Shown here in pieces: positions 23,784-38,770 of a stretch of 64,000 nt of DNA. Positions within the stretch are counted from its first letter, which is position 1. The number at the start of each line of letters is the position of its first letter. This stretch comes from Liolophura sinensis (taxonomy: Eukaryota; Mollusca; Polyplacophora; Chitonida; Chitonidae). Under the pieces are notes generated by a model. The model ran no database searches. It saw only the letters and a list, made by a program, of their open reading frames with translations, and was not told where the DNA came from. The DNA lies in assembly GCF_032854445.1 (NCBI RefSeq), contig NC_088301.1, forward strand, positions 53,743,187-53,807,186. Reading direction: 5' to 3'. Position numbers and translations under genes: made by a program.

Positions 23784-26738
23784 CTGCAAAACGAAAGTCA
23801 TAATACCAGTCAAAACAAATGCTTTTTGCACAAGAATTTAAATATACTCAATGTGTGTGCACAAATCAAAAGTAGACAAAGTAGATATGGTCATGGCGAT
23901 ATGATTTGAATCATATTTATCATAAGCTCCTGGCTTGAGTTCAACTGAGATTTCATGGAAGTGCATCTTCGAAAAAGCAATACAGGTGGGAATTTCTTTA
24001 CTATTCACAACATAATTGCAAAGCTCTGAGATATAACACTAATACATGTATAAATCTATACATACAGATAAAAATACTGCCCAGTAATGATCTGAGTACA
24101 GAGAATGATAAGATTCCAGCTAAGCCTTCTTGTGAAACTTATATTATAAATAGATTCTTATTAACTGACTACATGAGCATTAATACAAGACAAATGCAAG
24201 ACCTGACCTTAACAAGATATGGATATACCACTGCTGAAAATGTGTGGTAAATGGAACAAAACAAGTTGTCAAGTGTGGTGCAGTCCGTGTCACTTACACC
24301 ATCTTATTTCTTCAGGGGCTATGTAGCAAGAATTCCAAGACTCCCAAGCCTTTCTGAGAGGCGCATTTTTAAAAAATGAGACAGTTCCAACAAGATGGGT
24401 TTGGAGGGTGGGGTTGTTAATGCCAAGGACTTCTACAAAATGTAGGTTGGAGAAGAAGAAACTAGCTGCTGCTAAGATAAGATTTCTCATGGGAGATGGA
24501 ACGTAGCAGATGGACCAAATTCAACACTATAAACCCTTAGCACTGGCTTCTTTCATTTTTTGTTGTCTCATTTCTGTCTGCAACTCATTCCTGGAGATCT
24601 AGTGATTATTGCTTCCAGTCTGTTTGACCCAGACAAAATTGCTAAGGTCTCCCGGCTAGAGTTCAGTTGAGATTACAAGAACCACCTGAGCCAGGCATGT
24701 TCCTTCGCAATAAGAGATCAACACAAACTACGCCTCATAAAACATTCACTTGTAATGATGCACCTTCAGATGCACATGCTGGACGTAAATGGTCCAAAAG
24801 CATGCGGCAATAGGAAGGAAGAAAAAAAAATCCTTCATGCACCAGAGATTGGTACAATATTAACGATGCAAACTTTGAGACAATGTTTTTTTCACTACGA
24901 TCCAATCCCCATAAAACGATACCTCTTCTGCCTTTCCTAAATGTCAATAATTTATCAACATCGGCGAGGGAAATGCAGAGATAGGATTGAAAGCAACTAA
25001 ATCCCACAGAAAGGGAGAAAGTATCTAAAAGCCTTTTTCTGGTACACCTGTAGCTAGTCACTTGGCATTTTTGGAGACTTTCACAAGTATCAGGTTAAAT
25101 TAGTACAGGAAATCAAACTAACTAGGATACAGGCATAGATAAGAACTTGATCATTACACACTCTGCAGTTAGCTCTAGTCAAAGAAAGATGAGAGGGTTT
25201 CCTTATTTCAGGTTCTCCACATAGAAAAGATATCTTTTTCACCCCTGCATACATGTATATGCAAATTAACATTGATATCATAACATTAAACTCTGAAACT
25301 TTTGATGCTTGGTGTTTTTAAGTAGGTCTATCTGATGTTTTTAAATTTGGAGTGTGAGTCAGAGAATGAGATGAGCGAGTGCTGATTGTGTATTGATAGC
25401 TGCCACAAACAGATAGAATTTACTGCTATGGATTAAACACTGACACAGGAGGACAGAACTCTAAGGCTGATCAGTTTTCACTGCTCAACAATTTCTCATT
25501 CGCAAAGCAAATTTGACAAAATAAGGAGTTTGCATCTGACCTTATGAAAAAAACCCACAAATGATGGATAGAAAACTGAGGGCCACTTGACCTCGATTTC
25601 TGACCAGATAATTATTACCATTGTGCATTGGGAAGGATGGGTGAAAACAAAGGCAAAAGAAGGAAGGGATGAATATCACATACATTTTGGGTATTTTGAG
25701 CAAGTGTTCATTTACTTGACCTTCTTGGTCGTATGAATATATCACTGAAAGTAACAATACTAAGATAGTAAGGATATTTTGTATAGGTTTTGTAATATAC
25801 TGTATATGACTGTATATACTGTACATATACCTCGTTCCTTGTTTTGGCTGTTTGATCTTAGAAAGTGTTTTGAGGTTTCTGTGACAGGTAGGGTCATATC
25901 CTACTTGACAAAGCTACGTTTCTGCACCAGAAGTAATATTGTTAGACCTTTACATACTTCAAATATGCACTATACTTTGGGCAACTTTTAAGATTATACA
26001 ATCAAAAGGAAGCGTTGCTTGTTCCTTTCATTGCTTTTTGACAAATATTCTTAACATATGTCCACCATAAAATATAATGCAGCCAATTTCCAGTAACCTG
26101 ATATTTAATTTAACTTACTCAATTTTTTTCTTATTTTAAATTGTTATTCTGACAGCTTAAGTGTTATCTTTGGGTTTGGTTACTCATCCAAACAGTTTTC
26201 TATGGAGGTTCAGCACGTGCAAGGTCAAATTAGCACTGCATCATGGCACAACATCCTAGGCCGAGGAAGATTTGTCATTTGTGACAGAGTATCAACACTC
26301 CAGCTCAGTATGAGGTGTTTTTTTTAGATTTCTTTATGACAGAAAGTAGACCTGGCTTCTGTTATTACAACTGCTGTTTCATTGGGGCGACCTGGTAACA
26401 AACACCAGGCAAACTTGTTGGCTGGCATTATTGTGGCGAAACTGTCAGTAGTGAGCCATAAACATCTTAACAGCATCTAACATCAGATTGGAGCCGGAAA
26501 CCAAACAAGCACAAATGGCCGTGATGTGTGCAAGACACAGGAAGTCACTTGACAGCTACATCATTTTCTACTGCCAATAGGGAGCAGTGGTGCAGAGACT
26601 GGGGAAGAGAGAAGGAACTTTCTGTGGTATCACTATGATATCCACAGCCTCAAAGAGCTACAGGATCGTCATGCAATGATTGGCTAAGACGAGTCCTTCT
26701 ATGATGACAGTGGAAAGTGACACTGTCCGAACACTTAC
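23784..26738 (-). other. Plexin intron b/c, 2,955 bp
   Basis: This phase-0 intron is bounded by GTAAGT and TTTGCAG. It is AT-rich and I saw no repeats, open frames or RNA genes of note in it. Confidence 0.88.
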
Positions 26739-26871
26739 CAGGGTTCTCTTGCCACTTTGTATCTGAACACGTGATGGGGCTACACTGCTGATGGTAGTGC
26801 ACTGAGCTCCATTGTAAGGCAGCCATCGTAGGTCAACATCAGGTTCACGGCATTCATTTCGTATACTGCAT
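26739..26871 (-). CDS. PLXNB: Plexin exon b: end of PSI1 and start of IPT1
   Basis: This 133-nt exon supplies the last base of codon 34 and residues 35-78. The acceptor is CCTCAG and the donor is a strong GTAAGT. It completes PSI1 with Cys 35, 41 and 58, bringing the domain to eight cysteines. Trp50 sits between the last two, as in recalled plexin-B sequences (plexin-A members usually have Asn-Arg-Phe there). From about residue 59 it opens the first IPT/TIG domain (an immunoglobulin-like fold shared with transcription factors), up to ...SGKRTL. It ends in phase 0. It is separated from exon a by a 12.7-kb intron and from exon c by 3.0 kb. The frame remains open past both splice sites, but that readthrough has no plexin similarity. 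Confidence 0.95.
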
Positions 26872-29749
26872 CTGAGGACACACAAAATAAACATGTACGT
26901 CTCATTAAAAAAAAAGAGGTATCTTTTAGAACAAGCTTTTACTATTTTCTTCTACTCTATTTCCAAAATCTAGTAAATGAAATTAGGCAGAAGCTAGCAT
27001 TTATACACCTTTGTTTAGCCATTTATTGTGGAAGTTGATCAATGCATATTAATAACATTTGGAGGTATATACTGATCAACCAAAAGTAATAAATATGGCT
27101 CCTTTACTACTGTCATGTAATAGATTAGATTATCACCTTTTTATCAACAACAGAAAATTACAACAGATTGATAGAGCACAAATAGCTACAAGTAGTAAAT
27201 AACTCGAGACAAAAGAACCCCATAAATATGTATACAAAAGGCACAAAAGAATTATACTGCCAAAAATCATGTGAAAACAATCTCTTTTGTATTTTTTTTT
27301 TGTTTTTTGTGCACTCACCCGTTTTTCCTACAATTGAAATTTGCAATCAACATCAATATATTTGATGTGTCAATTCTATTTCTTTTCATCATCTGTAATC
27401 GAAGTGACAAAACCACTTGCCACTGGCAAATGAAAACATGCTATTACCACAAAAAAATGATCCTTAAAAAAAACAAACAAAAAGACCCGAGACAGAATAT
27501 TCATAAAACAATCAACAACATAAATCATCAAAAATCATTGCTGTATGTCTTCTGCAATGTTTCAAGAATAATTTTCTCATAAACTTTAACAAGAATCTGA
27601 TATGGATAATGCCAACCGTGAACATTGTTGTAACATACTTAAAACATTCAGGGAGTACCAGGGGCCTGCTACTATCACCTAAGGCATAAGCTCTGCACTT
27701 GGACAGTGCTCTTGTGATAACAAAGGACATGCAATTACACCAGTTTCAGTAAGACTTCCAGAAGGCTTGGACCTACCCTACAAAGTCTTGAATGACAGGC
27801 CAGTGAGTCTCTTAAGGCAATATTGAGCTTTGAAGAATCTGTATGGCCTTAAAGGGTTTACAAGGCAGAAATTAGAAAACCAAGAATGCTAATGATGTTT
27901 CACTTGTAATGTGACCAGACATAATTACTACTACACATTCCTGTCATTACTGTGGTGCTAAGATATTTTTGTTGTGATAATTACGCCATATGTTACCATA
28001 TTCTAATATTTTGATTTATGAAAATAGATACAAGATAGGCAATGATTGGAGACTAAATTTGAAAGGCACAAGAGAAAATTTGTTTCCCTATACTACATCT
28101 ATTTAAACATTTCGTAACAAGACTAAGGTTACTCTATGAGCATAATGCTTGTCACCACACAAAAGTATGTCAGTCAGTTCTGACTGACTTGAAAATGCAT
28201 CAGAAGATTTTGCTGACTATTTTATGCACTGTCATTGTTAAGATTTTGTTGAAAAAGCAAATATTAGCTCAATTACTTGTCCACATGCAAGGTTTCAATG
28301 CATATCTCATCCTGGACTCTACTAATCAAGCTGTAACCACTGTACAACCACAAGCAAATTCTCTCTCAGTCTCTTAAAATTTAATAAAATCATTACTTGT
28401 GAAAATTAGATGCACATGCAATTTTTATAGGAGAATTGTTTACACATGATTTTAGTACAAAAAAAAAGAAAGAAAATTACACACATCACAACAAAACCCA
28501 GAAACTAAAACCTATTAAAGAACATAAAAAGAGCCCCTAAAGAATGAAACAAGTGTTTTCAATTCTAATTTATGTATCAGTATATACTGTCAAAAACCAA
28601 TATACATAACATAAAATTAACTCAACATACAAATTATCTAAATAAACGGCTGTTTGTACTGTTCAACAGCAGACAATGTAAGCATGATAAAGACAAAATG
28701 CACACAGAAAAGAAAAGAACACACATACAGCATATCCAAGAAATCTGACCTTTGTCAAAAGAAATACATCTAATACGCCATTAACTTACCTTGGCAACAT
28801 TTTCCTATTAGTGGTGTGCAATACAGGGGGATATAATATGACAGATCTCATTAAGTCACACAATGTCATCAGCAGTTTTAAAATGAAAAGTAATGGAGTA
28901 CTTTCCATCAAACATAAGATGCTTACATTTGATCAAGGCAGATTATTTTTGGGGATCAAGTCAGGAGTGTGGCTGTAAATGCTTCAAGAAACACAAGCCA
29001 GGAAAATAATACGCCTCATTTTAAAATTCATTGAAATGGGGACCAGATCATCAGTATCCCTGGAAATGTGATTACGAAGGTTGGTGTGAACCTAAAGGAT
29101 TTGATCTTAAAACTTCGCAGTTGAGAGGCCACAGTGGAGGAGATGGAGGATGTTGACAACAGTGCATCCATGTGACTGATTTTGAAGAGGTTGTGTTTGT
29201 TTGGGCTTGGATTGTAGAGTACTGCTCAGTTATCAGCATCACTGTGAAGCCAAAGTCAGGGGTCATGTGGAGTTAAGGGGGATCAATCCCAGAGATACTG
29301 CAAGCACACCATGCTTAATTCCCAACTTGTCCAATACAGCCTGGTATCTGGGGACAAAGTCACCTCTATTTGTTCATTTCCTATTAGCCTTAACACACAA
29401 GTGGGGTAATACAAGCCCTTCAAATCAGAAGAAAAACAAGCAGGGTTCAGCACTGTTATACAAATAAAACTCAATTAGAAAACCTATAGACTCTGGTTAA
29501 TATATACAAACAGTGTCTTCAGTTTTAAGTTACACCTTAGGCCTGTTTGTATGGTGGATAGTACTAATGGAGTTAACAGTGGTTGTGTGAAAAGCCCCCC
29601 CTGATTCAGCAGTTGGAGATCTATTACCTCATTGCCCTTCCAAATTGCCCAGGAAGAACATGTATTGTTTGTGTATTGTTATGTGTATTTGTCTGACCTG
29701 CCACCCTAAACCAGGGGGGAAATGGATCACAGGTTACTGAAAGGTTGGC

Positions 29750-29760
29750 AAAAAAAAAAA
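29750..29760. repeat. A11 tract with A-rich continuation
   Basis: A11 is followed by CAAATAAATAATA and another A run. The tract is low-complexity A-rich sequence in intron a/b. Confidence 0.85.
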
Positions 29761-32291
29761 CAAATAAATAATAAAAAAAAACAATACAGTCAAAAAAATT
29801 TTTCTACCATTTTCAGTGGTAGTTTTTGTCTGAATTCTCCACCTGTTGGCAAACATCAGACACGAAAGAGTCCATGTCAAATATAAACAGACCCCCACCA
29901 GAGCAGGTCAGAGGTGTTGTCTTAGAAAGACAACCCCTGGAAATTACCTCTGCTTGGAAAATCTGATAAGGCTGGGACTATCACAGCTATCTACAAGCCC
30001 TCCAAAGAAAACACACCAAATAGAAAACAAATCTGCTGCTTACTGAAGCAGGATCTTCACATTTTGTTTCCGAGTTGGAATACCACTAGCCTCTAGCCAG
30101 CTGGAGGCCCACATCTTTGACTGCAAGCATAATTCCCAGAGATACCATTGCATTTTGTTAAGACACCATGCTGGGTTCGCTTTAGCCACAGAATGCTTAT
30201 TTCACTCTAAAATCTTTCAGCTGGCCCTTAGAAACTGTGATAATCAGTGGTGTGAACTGGTCAAGGCAATGAGGGGGGTCTTCAGACACACTAATGTTGC
30301 TCAGTTTACTGAGGTCTCGATGTCCGAATGTGATAAAGCACAGCTGTTTGGTGCTGTTACACTACAAGCTATGGGTGTGCAACACATCCCCGAAACTGAC
30401 AGAGCATTCCCACATTACCTCTCTCGTATTACCTATCAAATTATTAACACCTAGAAGAGATGCATATGTCAAACTATGCTAGTGTTGGGGTGTTTTGACG
30501 AATCACTTCAGGGATTTGTCACAAAAAGTGGAAACAACATGGTTTACAAAACAGTTGCTGAAAGTCACTTGGCATAAACAGGGTTAAGCACCAAAGAAGG
30601 ATTTGTTCCGCTGACAAAATGTCTTGGCCAAAAAACCTCTTCGGCCATCATCATTCATCTAACATCATTGTGACTGCAACCAATAACAGATCCTAATTAC
30701 ACCGACCAACAGGAAAGCTCAAGCTGCTATTAACTTGATAATGCTGATGACAATAAACTTTCTTCTTAATGAAAACTGCAATGGACAGTTACTGAAGATT
30801 TATTATGTCGACAAGCCGTATGGGTACCGTCACAGACGTGGCCCTTCACATTTAATAGAGTTCCCCCTCACCCCACTGAAAGATGATCTAACAATGCAGA
30901 TTCTTCCAATTTTTTAACTTTTTCACGCCAAGAGAGCCTGACATGCATTGAGCGAGATCTCTAGCTGCTTTGTCAAGCAGCAGATGAAGTCTGGCAAATT
31001 CAGGGTCAACTGAACTGCCAATTTCATACCAAAACAACACTGTCTTACAAGATATTCTGCTAGTTTTTAAACTATGTTAGAGTTTTCACATTTTTAGTGA
31101 CAGAAGGTAATTGCAGGTAAACTGATGTCTTTTTGCTTCTAGAACTGATAGTTTTCTCATAGTCTTTCGTGATGCAAGGACAAAAGAAGCATACATATAA
31201 GTAAATAAGGAAAATTTGAACAAATTGCACTTACTGTACCAGATTTAAATCATGTCCACAATAAGCCTACCTTATGTGCTTAATACCAAGGAGTATCAAG
31301 TGCTTCATAAGCAATTCTGAGCAAAACTGATCAAAGATGATGAATGTCCACACCAAATAAAGGCAAGAGACTTGAGGCATATTTGTTAATCATCTCTCCA
31401 GGTCTTTCTTTGGAAATATGACACCGGTTCTTATAGGAGTGCTTGCTGTATTGCCCCCAGACATTAGCTACCGACTGTCCAGCGTTGGGTATTTGTGGTT
31501 AACAAGAACACAGACAATTTTACACAACAAAAGGGTCCTGGCAGCCATGTTATTGGCATAATGATTCTCTAACACCATAATGAATGTATGAACAGCTGCT
31601 ATAACCAGCACTACAAGAGTGTGCATGACTGAAAGAAGACAAAGCTAGGTGCATTAACAGGCGAAATTGTTGCCAAAGGCTTTCCTCCTCCTTTTTTGCT
31701 TCAATATTCACTTGCCACTGGCAGACTGTTATAGGCTTGAGAAAAAAACAAGTTTCACACTTTGAGTGACAACCACAGGCCTGGTGAAGAGAAATGGAAA
31801 GCTGGGCAAAGACACGAGAAAAGTGTGCAGTAAAGAACCCAGTTATACTTTGTAATCAATAGATGCAATTATTTCTGGCCACTGCAGCAGAGTCTAGGTG
31901 AAGTGTCAATAAATCACACATTGCTGTGGAGTGTATATCGGAGTATAACTACAACAGGCAAACAACCATACAATCAGGTACCTAATAAGCACCCTAGAGC
32001 TGGTTTCCTGGGCAGACTTGCCAAGACATTGCAAGAGAGGAATGACAATATACAGACAGGAAATTCAATTGGTAAAGGGTTTCCCTGTTCCTTCTAATGA
32101 GACAGAAATTGACAAGTCACAGGGGAGAACATTTGTGGATGGAGCATTGTGAACAAGACACATGGCGGTAGACACATCAAAAGCTTTATCAGCTCTATGC
32201 TAACGCAACTTGCATGGAAAATGAATAGGCTGCTAAACTTCATTTATTCCTTTATAATTAATATCTTGTTCGATAAAATTAATGTTCAGTG

Positions 32292-32319
32292 AAAAAAAAA
32301 GAAAAAAGAAAAAAAAAAC
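32292..32319. repeat. A-rich tract interrupted by G and C
   Basis: A-runs broken by single G or C bases lie in intron a/b. On the plexin strand this is a long T-rich stretch. Confidence 0.85.
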
Positions 32320-35300
32320 AAGAAAAATGACAGTAGCTCTGACCTGTAAAAGACTTAAGCTTCTCACTAAGATGGCAAATGAAAATGTCAACCTAACAAC
32401 AAAAACAAACCTAAAATCTATTTTTTGATTGGCCAACAGTGTGTGTAGGGATGTCTTATAATCTTGTGTTAACATGGATAACTAAAAATGGTGAAAGTTA
32501 TCTAATCTTATAAAGCTAAAAACATTTCTCACTCAACAATTGCAGTATTAAAGTTTTGACAGAGTAACATGAAGGAAAACATAACAACACCCTCCTCCTC
32601 TCCTCCTGCCTCTTCCAGTAAACATGCCAACTCAAATAACGGAAAGTTAATATTTTACTCCATAGCTCACAAAAATAGCCATTTGGGCACAACTATTTTG
32701 TTCTTCTATCGTAACCTGACAGCTGTGATAAGATCAATTTAAACAGGAGGATTGAAACATGACATCAGGATAAATTACACCACTTGTAAATATTTCAAGA
32801 GGCCATCCTACCAAAATGTCAACACAAACATGAACTTGTTTGCATCATGAATCGATAAGCAGTAATATTGATTGCAAGCCACCTAGCAAAGCGAATCTAC
32901 ATCAAAGACTAGTGTGAAGTCAGATGGACACACATGGCTTTGCTAACACCACCTCATTTCCTACTGAAATGTGCTAAAAAAATCCTTTTATTGATACCCC
33001 TGAAAACGTTTTGAGAAGTAAACATATGCTACAGTAATTTAATCTAAAACATTTTCTAAGAAAGGCAATTATGTCCATGTGTTTCTTATTCTTCTTTCAA
33101 GAAAAAGTGGCCTTCTGTTCTGAGTTGTGAAGCCTACATCAAACATGCTAAAATACAAGCCCATCTTTTGGGCTATGGCTAGGTTTCATCTTACACAAAA
33201 GAAAAGCAAGATTAAAATCGTAATGACTGTTTATGAAGCAATCCGAGCCACATCCTGTAAACCTATACAAGCATTATATGTCCTGAAATTGGAAGCAGCC
33301 ACTTTTGACCACGTAATTGTTGGGTTTCATACTATGTAACTTCTGTGGGCAGAAGAAGAGGAAGTATGAGTTCCTGAAGGTTATAATTGCTCTCCCGGGA
33401 TCTTTCTAATGAGCACATCTAAGAGTCTTTATCTTAAATTTAAACCGACAACACATCACCGCAAGCTATACTCTAAGATTTCTTAAGCATTAATTTCTTT
33501 GTTCTTTTCCAGGGAGACAATCAATGTTTCAAGAAGTTATTGGACATTCGTGGAATTTATAAAGCAATTACCGCCCTGGTATTACAAAAAAATAATTGCT
33601 ATAGGTGTAGATACATGTAAAGAAAAAAAAGGACACCTAATAAAACCCTTACAAACATATTTTCAGATATACAGTACACATAACAAAACTGTAAATATAT
33701 GTTAAACATTTTATTAATGACAGAGAAAGAGACGTATTCTATCAGTACATGAGTGCAGTACATATAAGTATCACTTTGACATAGATCCTACACTTGTCCA
33801 CAAGTCACTCAATACACTAAAACATGAAGTAAATGGAATGTATTAAAGCTGTCACAAAGATATGTCAGGAAAGAACTGTTTGAAAGTTAAATCACATAAA
33901 AATGTTCAAATACAAATCAAACAGAAACATTACTACAGCCACTGAAAATAAATCAACAAGTTCTCAAATACATGTACCTATATAGCCCTTCATTTTTTAA
34001 AATGGCAAATTAAATTATAAATTTACAAAAAAGAAAAACAAAGGACACACAGCTAAGTGACATTTAGGAGACTTCAGGTTTACCAGTCAAGAGCTAACAC
34101 ATGTTTTGTCGCAATTCAAACTGCATAGTCTGCCAAAAGGCAAACTATTAAGAATATCAGGAAATGTTAGCAATATTGTGGGGCTTAATGGGATACTCCT
34201 AGCTGTGATGATGGGCAGCCTTGGTCAGCGCAAAGACAATCAGTTGGCTAAGCCAAAAGCCATTAGGCATGACAATACAGCATCTCTCTGATCTGGATAC
34301 TTGTGGCTCTCACTATTCAGATAAAAGCAGATTTTCCTTTCATCTACAATGTCCACCTGCTATTATAATCCGTTGTCAGCAGTTGACTAATGTAAAACAT
34401 CTTTCCAGATCAGGAAGGTATTTCGCTGTCTAAATCCTACAAAAAGGTTATCCCTTCCTTGGGGATACTCTTTCTGCTCGCAGGGTTTTTGAGGTATGGC
34501 AAAGATCAAAGAGCAGCATGTCCATCCACTGGTAAAAACATGCATGTCGAGAAGGGTTAGATGTCTAACATGTACAATTTCCATGCAAGAGATACACAGA
34601 AAAACAAGTTTATTTATTATTTTGGATGAGCATACATGCCTGGCAATCTTTAAGAAATCACTTTAAGCTTTAAGGTACAAATATAATCAGCAGTTAGCAA
34701 TTTGTCTGCAGAAAAATATTTAAGTTAGAGCTGTTTTGTGGTGTATTTTGCATGCACTGAAGGTATAATTTGCCACTTGGAAGGCCTGGTTGTTAGTATT
34801 CCCATTTATTTAAGTCACTACCTGATATATTCCATACTAAACACCACCTACAAGGTATGCAACATCACTCACCCATGGGTCATTCCTAGATCACTTTATC
34901 AAAATACATGACTGTTTGTATTAATGTTCTGTCCAACTATCAAAATATATCATCACAATTGCGTCTCTCTGGTCGAAAAATCAATTCCTGCTAATTCTTT
35001 TGGAAAAGAAAAATGTCCGCAGTACCAATCTAATGTGGAAACTAGATTTACACAGTAAGTGATCGCGTTAATACGAGGGTTTCACAAAGTCACTGAGGCG
35101 CTCCTGCAATTCCTCTTGCACCAGCAGGTCAGAATTTGCCACCATAGATCAATATTAACCAGCTCAGGCACTGTTCCTAGTAAGTTTACATAGATGATCT
35201 TATTAATGCACTTGGGTATTGTAACAATCATCGGTTGAGATATTAACCTGTTCCAAGACACTGTGTTATAAATGTAAGGATGATCGGTACCAATGGAGAC

Positions 35301-35666
35301 AACCTACATTTGGCACCACTCGCATTTTACAATGATCACTGTAAGTTTTTTTCTGGCAGAATCCAACAACCAAAATGTCTAATCATTCTATTGCTGATAA
35401 CATCATATAATAGAATTCTCCTTTTGTGAAAAGAAAATCTTGACACCAAACATGCTACCAATTCAGCACTTCATGAAAGTTTTTGTGGCACCTTGAACAA
35501 TCCCCGGAGTACTAAACAAACAAATCACGCATGAGGGTAGAGCTGTGTTTTTTTTTTTCACCCTATCATTCTTTTGAAAAATTTACGATAAAAGGTTTGC
35601 TGGTTCTTCATAAAACATGGATCACTCTTTGGCCAGGCCTTGCTTTAAAAGGTTTCGGGAAGAGAT

Positions 35667-35676
35667 GGGGGGGGGG
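35667..35676. repeat. Poly-G run (G10)
   Basis: Ten consecutive G lie in intron a/b. Confidence 0.93.
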
Positions 35677-38594
35677 CTCTCAAGAACTGATATCGTATCC
35701 ATCTCATTAAGGGAGAATTATGGATACTCTTGGACATGTGAGGAAACATCTACTTCTTCATTGTCTGATTTATAAACAACAAGGGAGAAAGAGTGGTGAT
35801 AAATAAAGTCTCAGGGAATCCCAGTGGTTACACTCTTCATGACCTGCCACGATCTGGACAGAGAAGATTAGAGAGCAACTGGCTGTCTCATCAGACACCA
35901 GGAGCCTCAAGATGTTCATAAGCCACATATGAATCTTTACTACCCAGTTGTCATGGAGACAGATGAAGTTGTAAATGAGAGCATTACCCAAGAAAGAAAG
36001 TACTATCATCAGGGAGAGATGTAAGAATTACACGTGTACACCAAAGTAACACAAGGCCAAGCTCAATTTCAAGTACCACCACTTGAAGAAAAGACAGAGC
36101 GTTCAACGAGGGATAAAAATCTGAATTAACTTCTGAATGACTAGTTCCCAAATTACTTGACCCAGGGTTCCTCCCAGTGCTGGAGTCAGTGGGCTTAAGT
36201 AACTTGACAGATATAAGCGTTACGGCCTAAAGTCTTTGCCTGATCAACTGGAGCAGTCAGTAAAAATTATTGGCGCTGTTGAGGAAGATTAGCAAATCAA
36301 TGAAAGGTTAGGGTCAGATAATGAAATGGAACAGTAGAAGGATGGGATGAGCACCATGCCTCTGTCTTCCTCAGAAGTGCCTGCGAAAATTGGCGGCAAG
36401 TGTGCGGGATGTATGAAGCAGGAAAGTCCGGATGGGTACATGTGTGGTGAGGGGTGCAGGAACAACTTATGTAATTATCAGCACAGGTTATGAGGCTTTG
36501 GCTAAAACCCAAGGTGTTGATGGGTAAGAGGGTATCAGAGGAGACAATCCCTTGTGTAAAAGGCTGAACGAGCCTGAGGGAGGGAAAGAGGGATGGGAGA
36601 GAATGGAGGACTCCAAACTGTGAAGGTATGTCAACACAGGACATCGCTCCTGTCACATGCCATCACAATCAAAGCCACTTCTTCCCACCAACAGCCCACC
36701 ACAACCCTAATTAGCATAATAATGCATAGCTGCACAATCCCTTGGGGACATGGAAAGATCATTTGTTGACATTTTCTTTCAGTTGAATGGCTTCACATTC
36801 ATTACGTTTGGATTGCATGGGAATGAGAAACATTTGATTGCATGTTCATCAGAACGTCAACTTCTTGACTACTCTATCAGCCCGCCAACAACATCCTGCT
36901 CTTCAGCAGACACACAGCGCATTATTCCACCCTTTTTCCCTTTTTTGAGGGGTCCACATGGTCATTAATATGATTAACAACGTTTACTAATGTCCCTCCA
37001 AAGACCAAGCTACAAATCTTTTGGGCTCTTTCCCTGCCAGTAGAAGTGCGAGACTGGAGACAATAGGCACTTTTCGTGGGCAATAAGATGAGAGAGATAG
37101 CATGGGATTGTGCTGGTGTTATGTTTGTAGATCCAATTGTTCTCTCCAGGTCTAAACGAGTCTGGTTGCCGTCATCCTAGACACCAAATGCAAATGAGAT
37201 TGGATGGTGTGGCCTGATAAAACCTTGGTCCTCGCTGACGAGAGAAGCAAATTCTACAAACTACAGGGGAAATAAAACAAAAACAATAAATTTGTGATTA
37301 TCTCCATGGTCCAGCATCTTATGCACATGCATGCCACAATCCACCAACTTGCATACATAGCAGCTAATTACTAATAGGCCTACAGGGCATCTCATCACTT
37401 TACAGCCACGTACACAGGAATGCTATTTGGCATCCTGAGCCACTTATGACCAGATTATCAGATTTCTATATGAAGTTGAATTTATAAGCTATCAATAACT
37501 GCCACCTTGATCTTTCTGCCATAAAAGTCTGGATTTACCATGGACGAGACAGCCAATCAACCAACTTAGTTCGTCATTAACGATTCAGTCTGTAAAAATT
37601 AACCAATGTGGATTGATTTTGCTTTGTTACTCAAGACTGGCACTGTCTGAGAAATGTTTTGTATCCTGGTGATCTACCTATGTGGAAATAATACACCACA
37701 TGGAAAATACAATAAAGCCCAAATTTCAGAACCAATTGTGGGAATTTAGCTTGACATAAATACATACAAAAAGACCAGCAACATTGCTTTTAATTCAATT
37801 TCAAACAATTTGTCATTAAATCAATTCATTGGCAGCCAAAAGATATGAATAAAACTAAAAAAGTAGACAAAGAATCTTGAAGTCTAGCTTTATTAACCTT
37901 TCTCCTTGTCGTTCTACACGAACAGGAGGATCTGACAAATCATAATCAATTCAGCAAATGTACAGGTTTTTCTGAAAGGCCCAGTCAATATCAAATAGTA
38001 TTTACATAGAAATGGGAAGCAAAGTCTGGTGCCAAGACATCGGTCAACCTTATCATTTGGAAGCCCACATGTAACGGATGTTGAATGAAAGAAAACTAGA
38101 ATAAGATAGTCACAGTCCTAAAGTCAACTATCTCAAAAAGATGTCTTGGTTCTATGTTCAATAGGTGTAGGCAGTTAAACCATCTTACTAAATGCTAAAA
38201 CTACGGCTAAACAATGAATTTTGTCTCCTTCCAGGGAAAGCCATTAACACTTTTCTCCAAGTAACACGGTGAAGAGACCTGTAATGACAACAGGTTTGTC
38301 TTGCCAGGTCATTTGATGCTGCAGTAAATGATGATGCGACAAGGTAATTAAAGAGTATAAAAATTGACAAGTGTTTTTAGGAGACTTTCAATGTAACAAA
38401 CTTAACGGTTGTGACACATCAAGGCCAGAAACGATGTGCACGTAACATAATGATTTGCAATATATGTGCACGGTGTCAATACTACTGATGGAAAAGCAGG
38501 TCATGACCAGAGAACAATGACTCTCCTGAAGCACAGTGAAAATAACAGAAACTATACACAAAGAGATATATAACCCTTCTAGACAAAATACCAT

Positions 38595-38770
38595 GGACAA
38601 AATCCCACGAACTTGAGAACATGCTGACCCTTCACAGCTTGGCTGACATGTGCTGGGGAAAGAAAGAGCACCAAGCTAAAATGTGGAATCCCCCAACATG
38701 CTGCTAACTTATTATAAGGGGAACTGCAGGGCCCAATATTGATGTGACATTCACTTTACAAGAAATAATA
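38595..38770 (+). repeat. Copy A of an unclassified ~180-bp direct repeat
   Basis: This 176-bp segment, from GGACAAAATCCCAC to CAAGAAATAATA, aligns by eye with 40734-40914 at roughly 90% identity apart from one short indel (about 5 bp). It contains the exact shared blocks CTTGGCTGACATGTGCTGGG and ATGTGGAATCCCCCAACATG. No poly-A tail, terminal inverted repeat or target-site duplication is obvious. It could be a fragment of an interspersed family or a local duplication. It lies about 1 kb downstream of plexin exon a, in intron a/b. Confidence 0.85.
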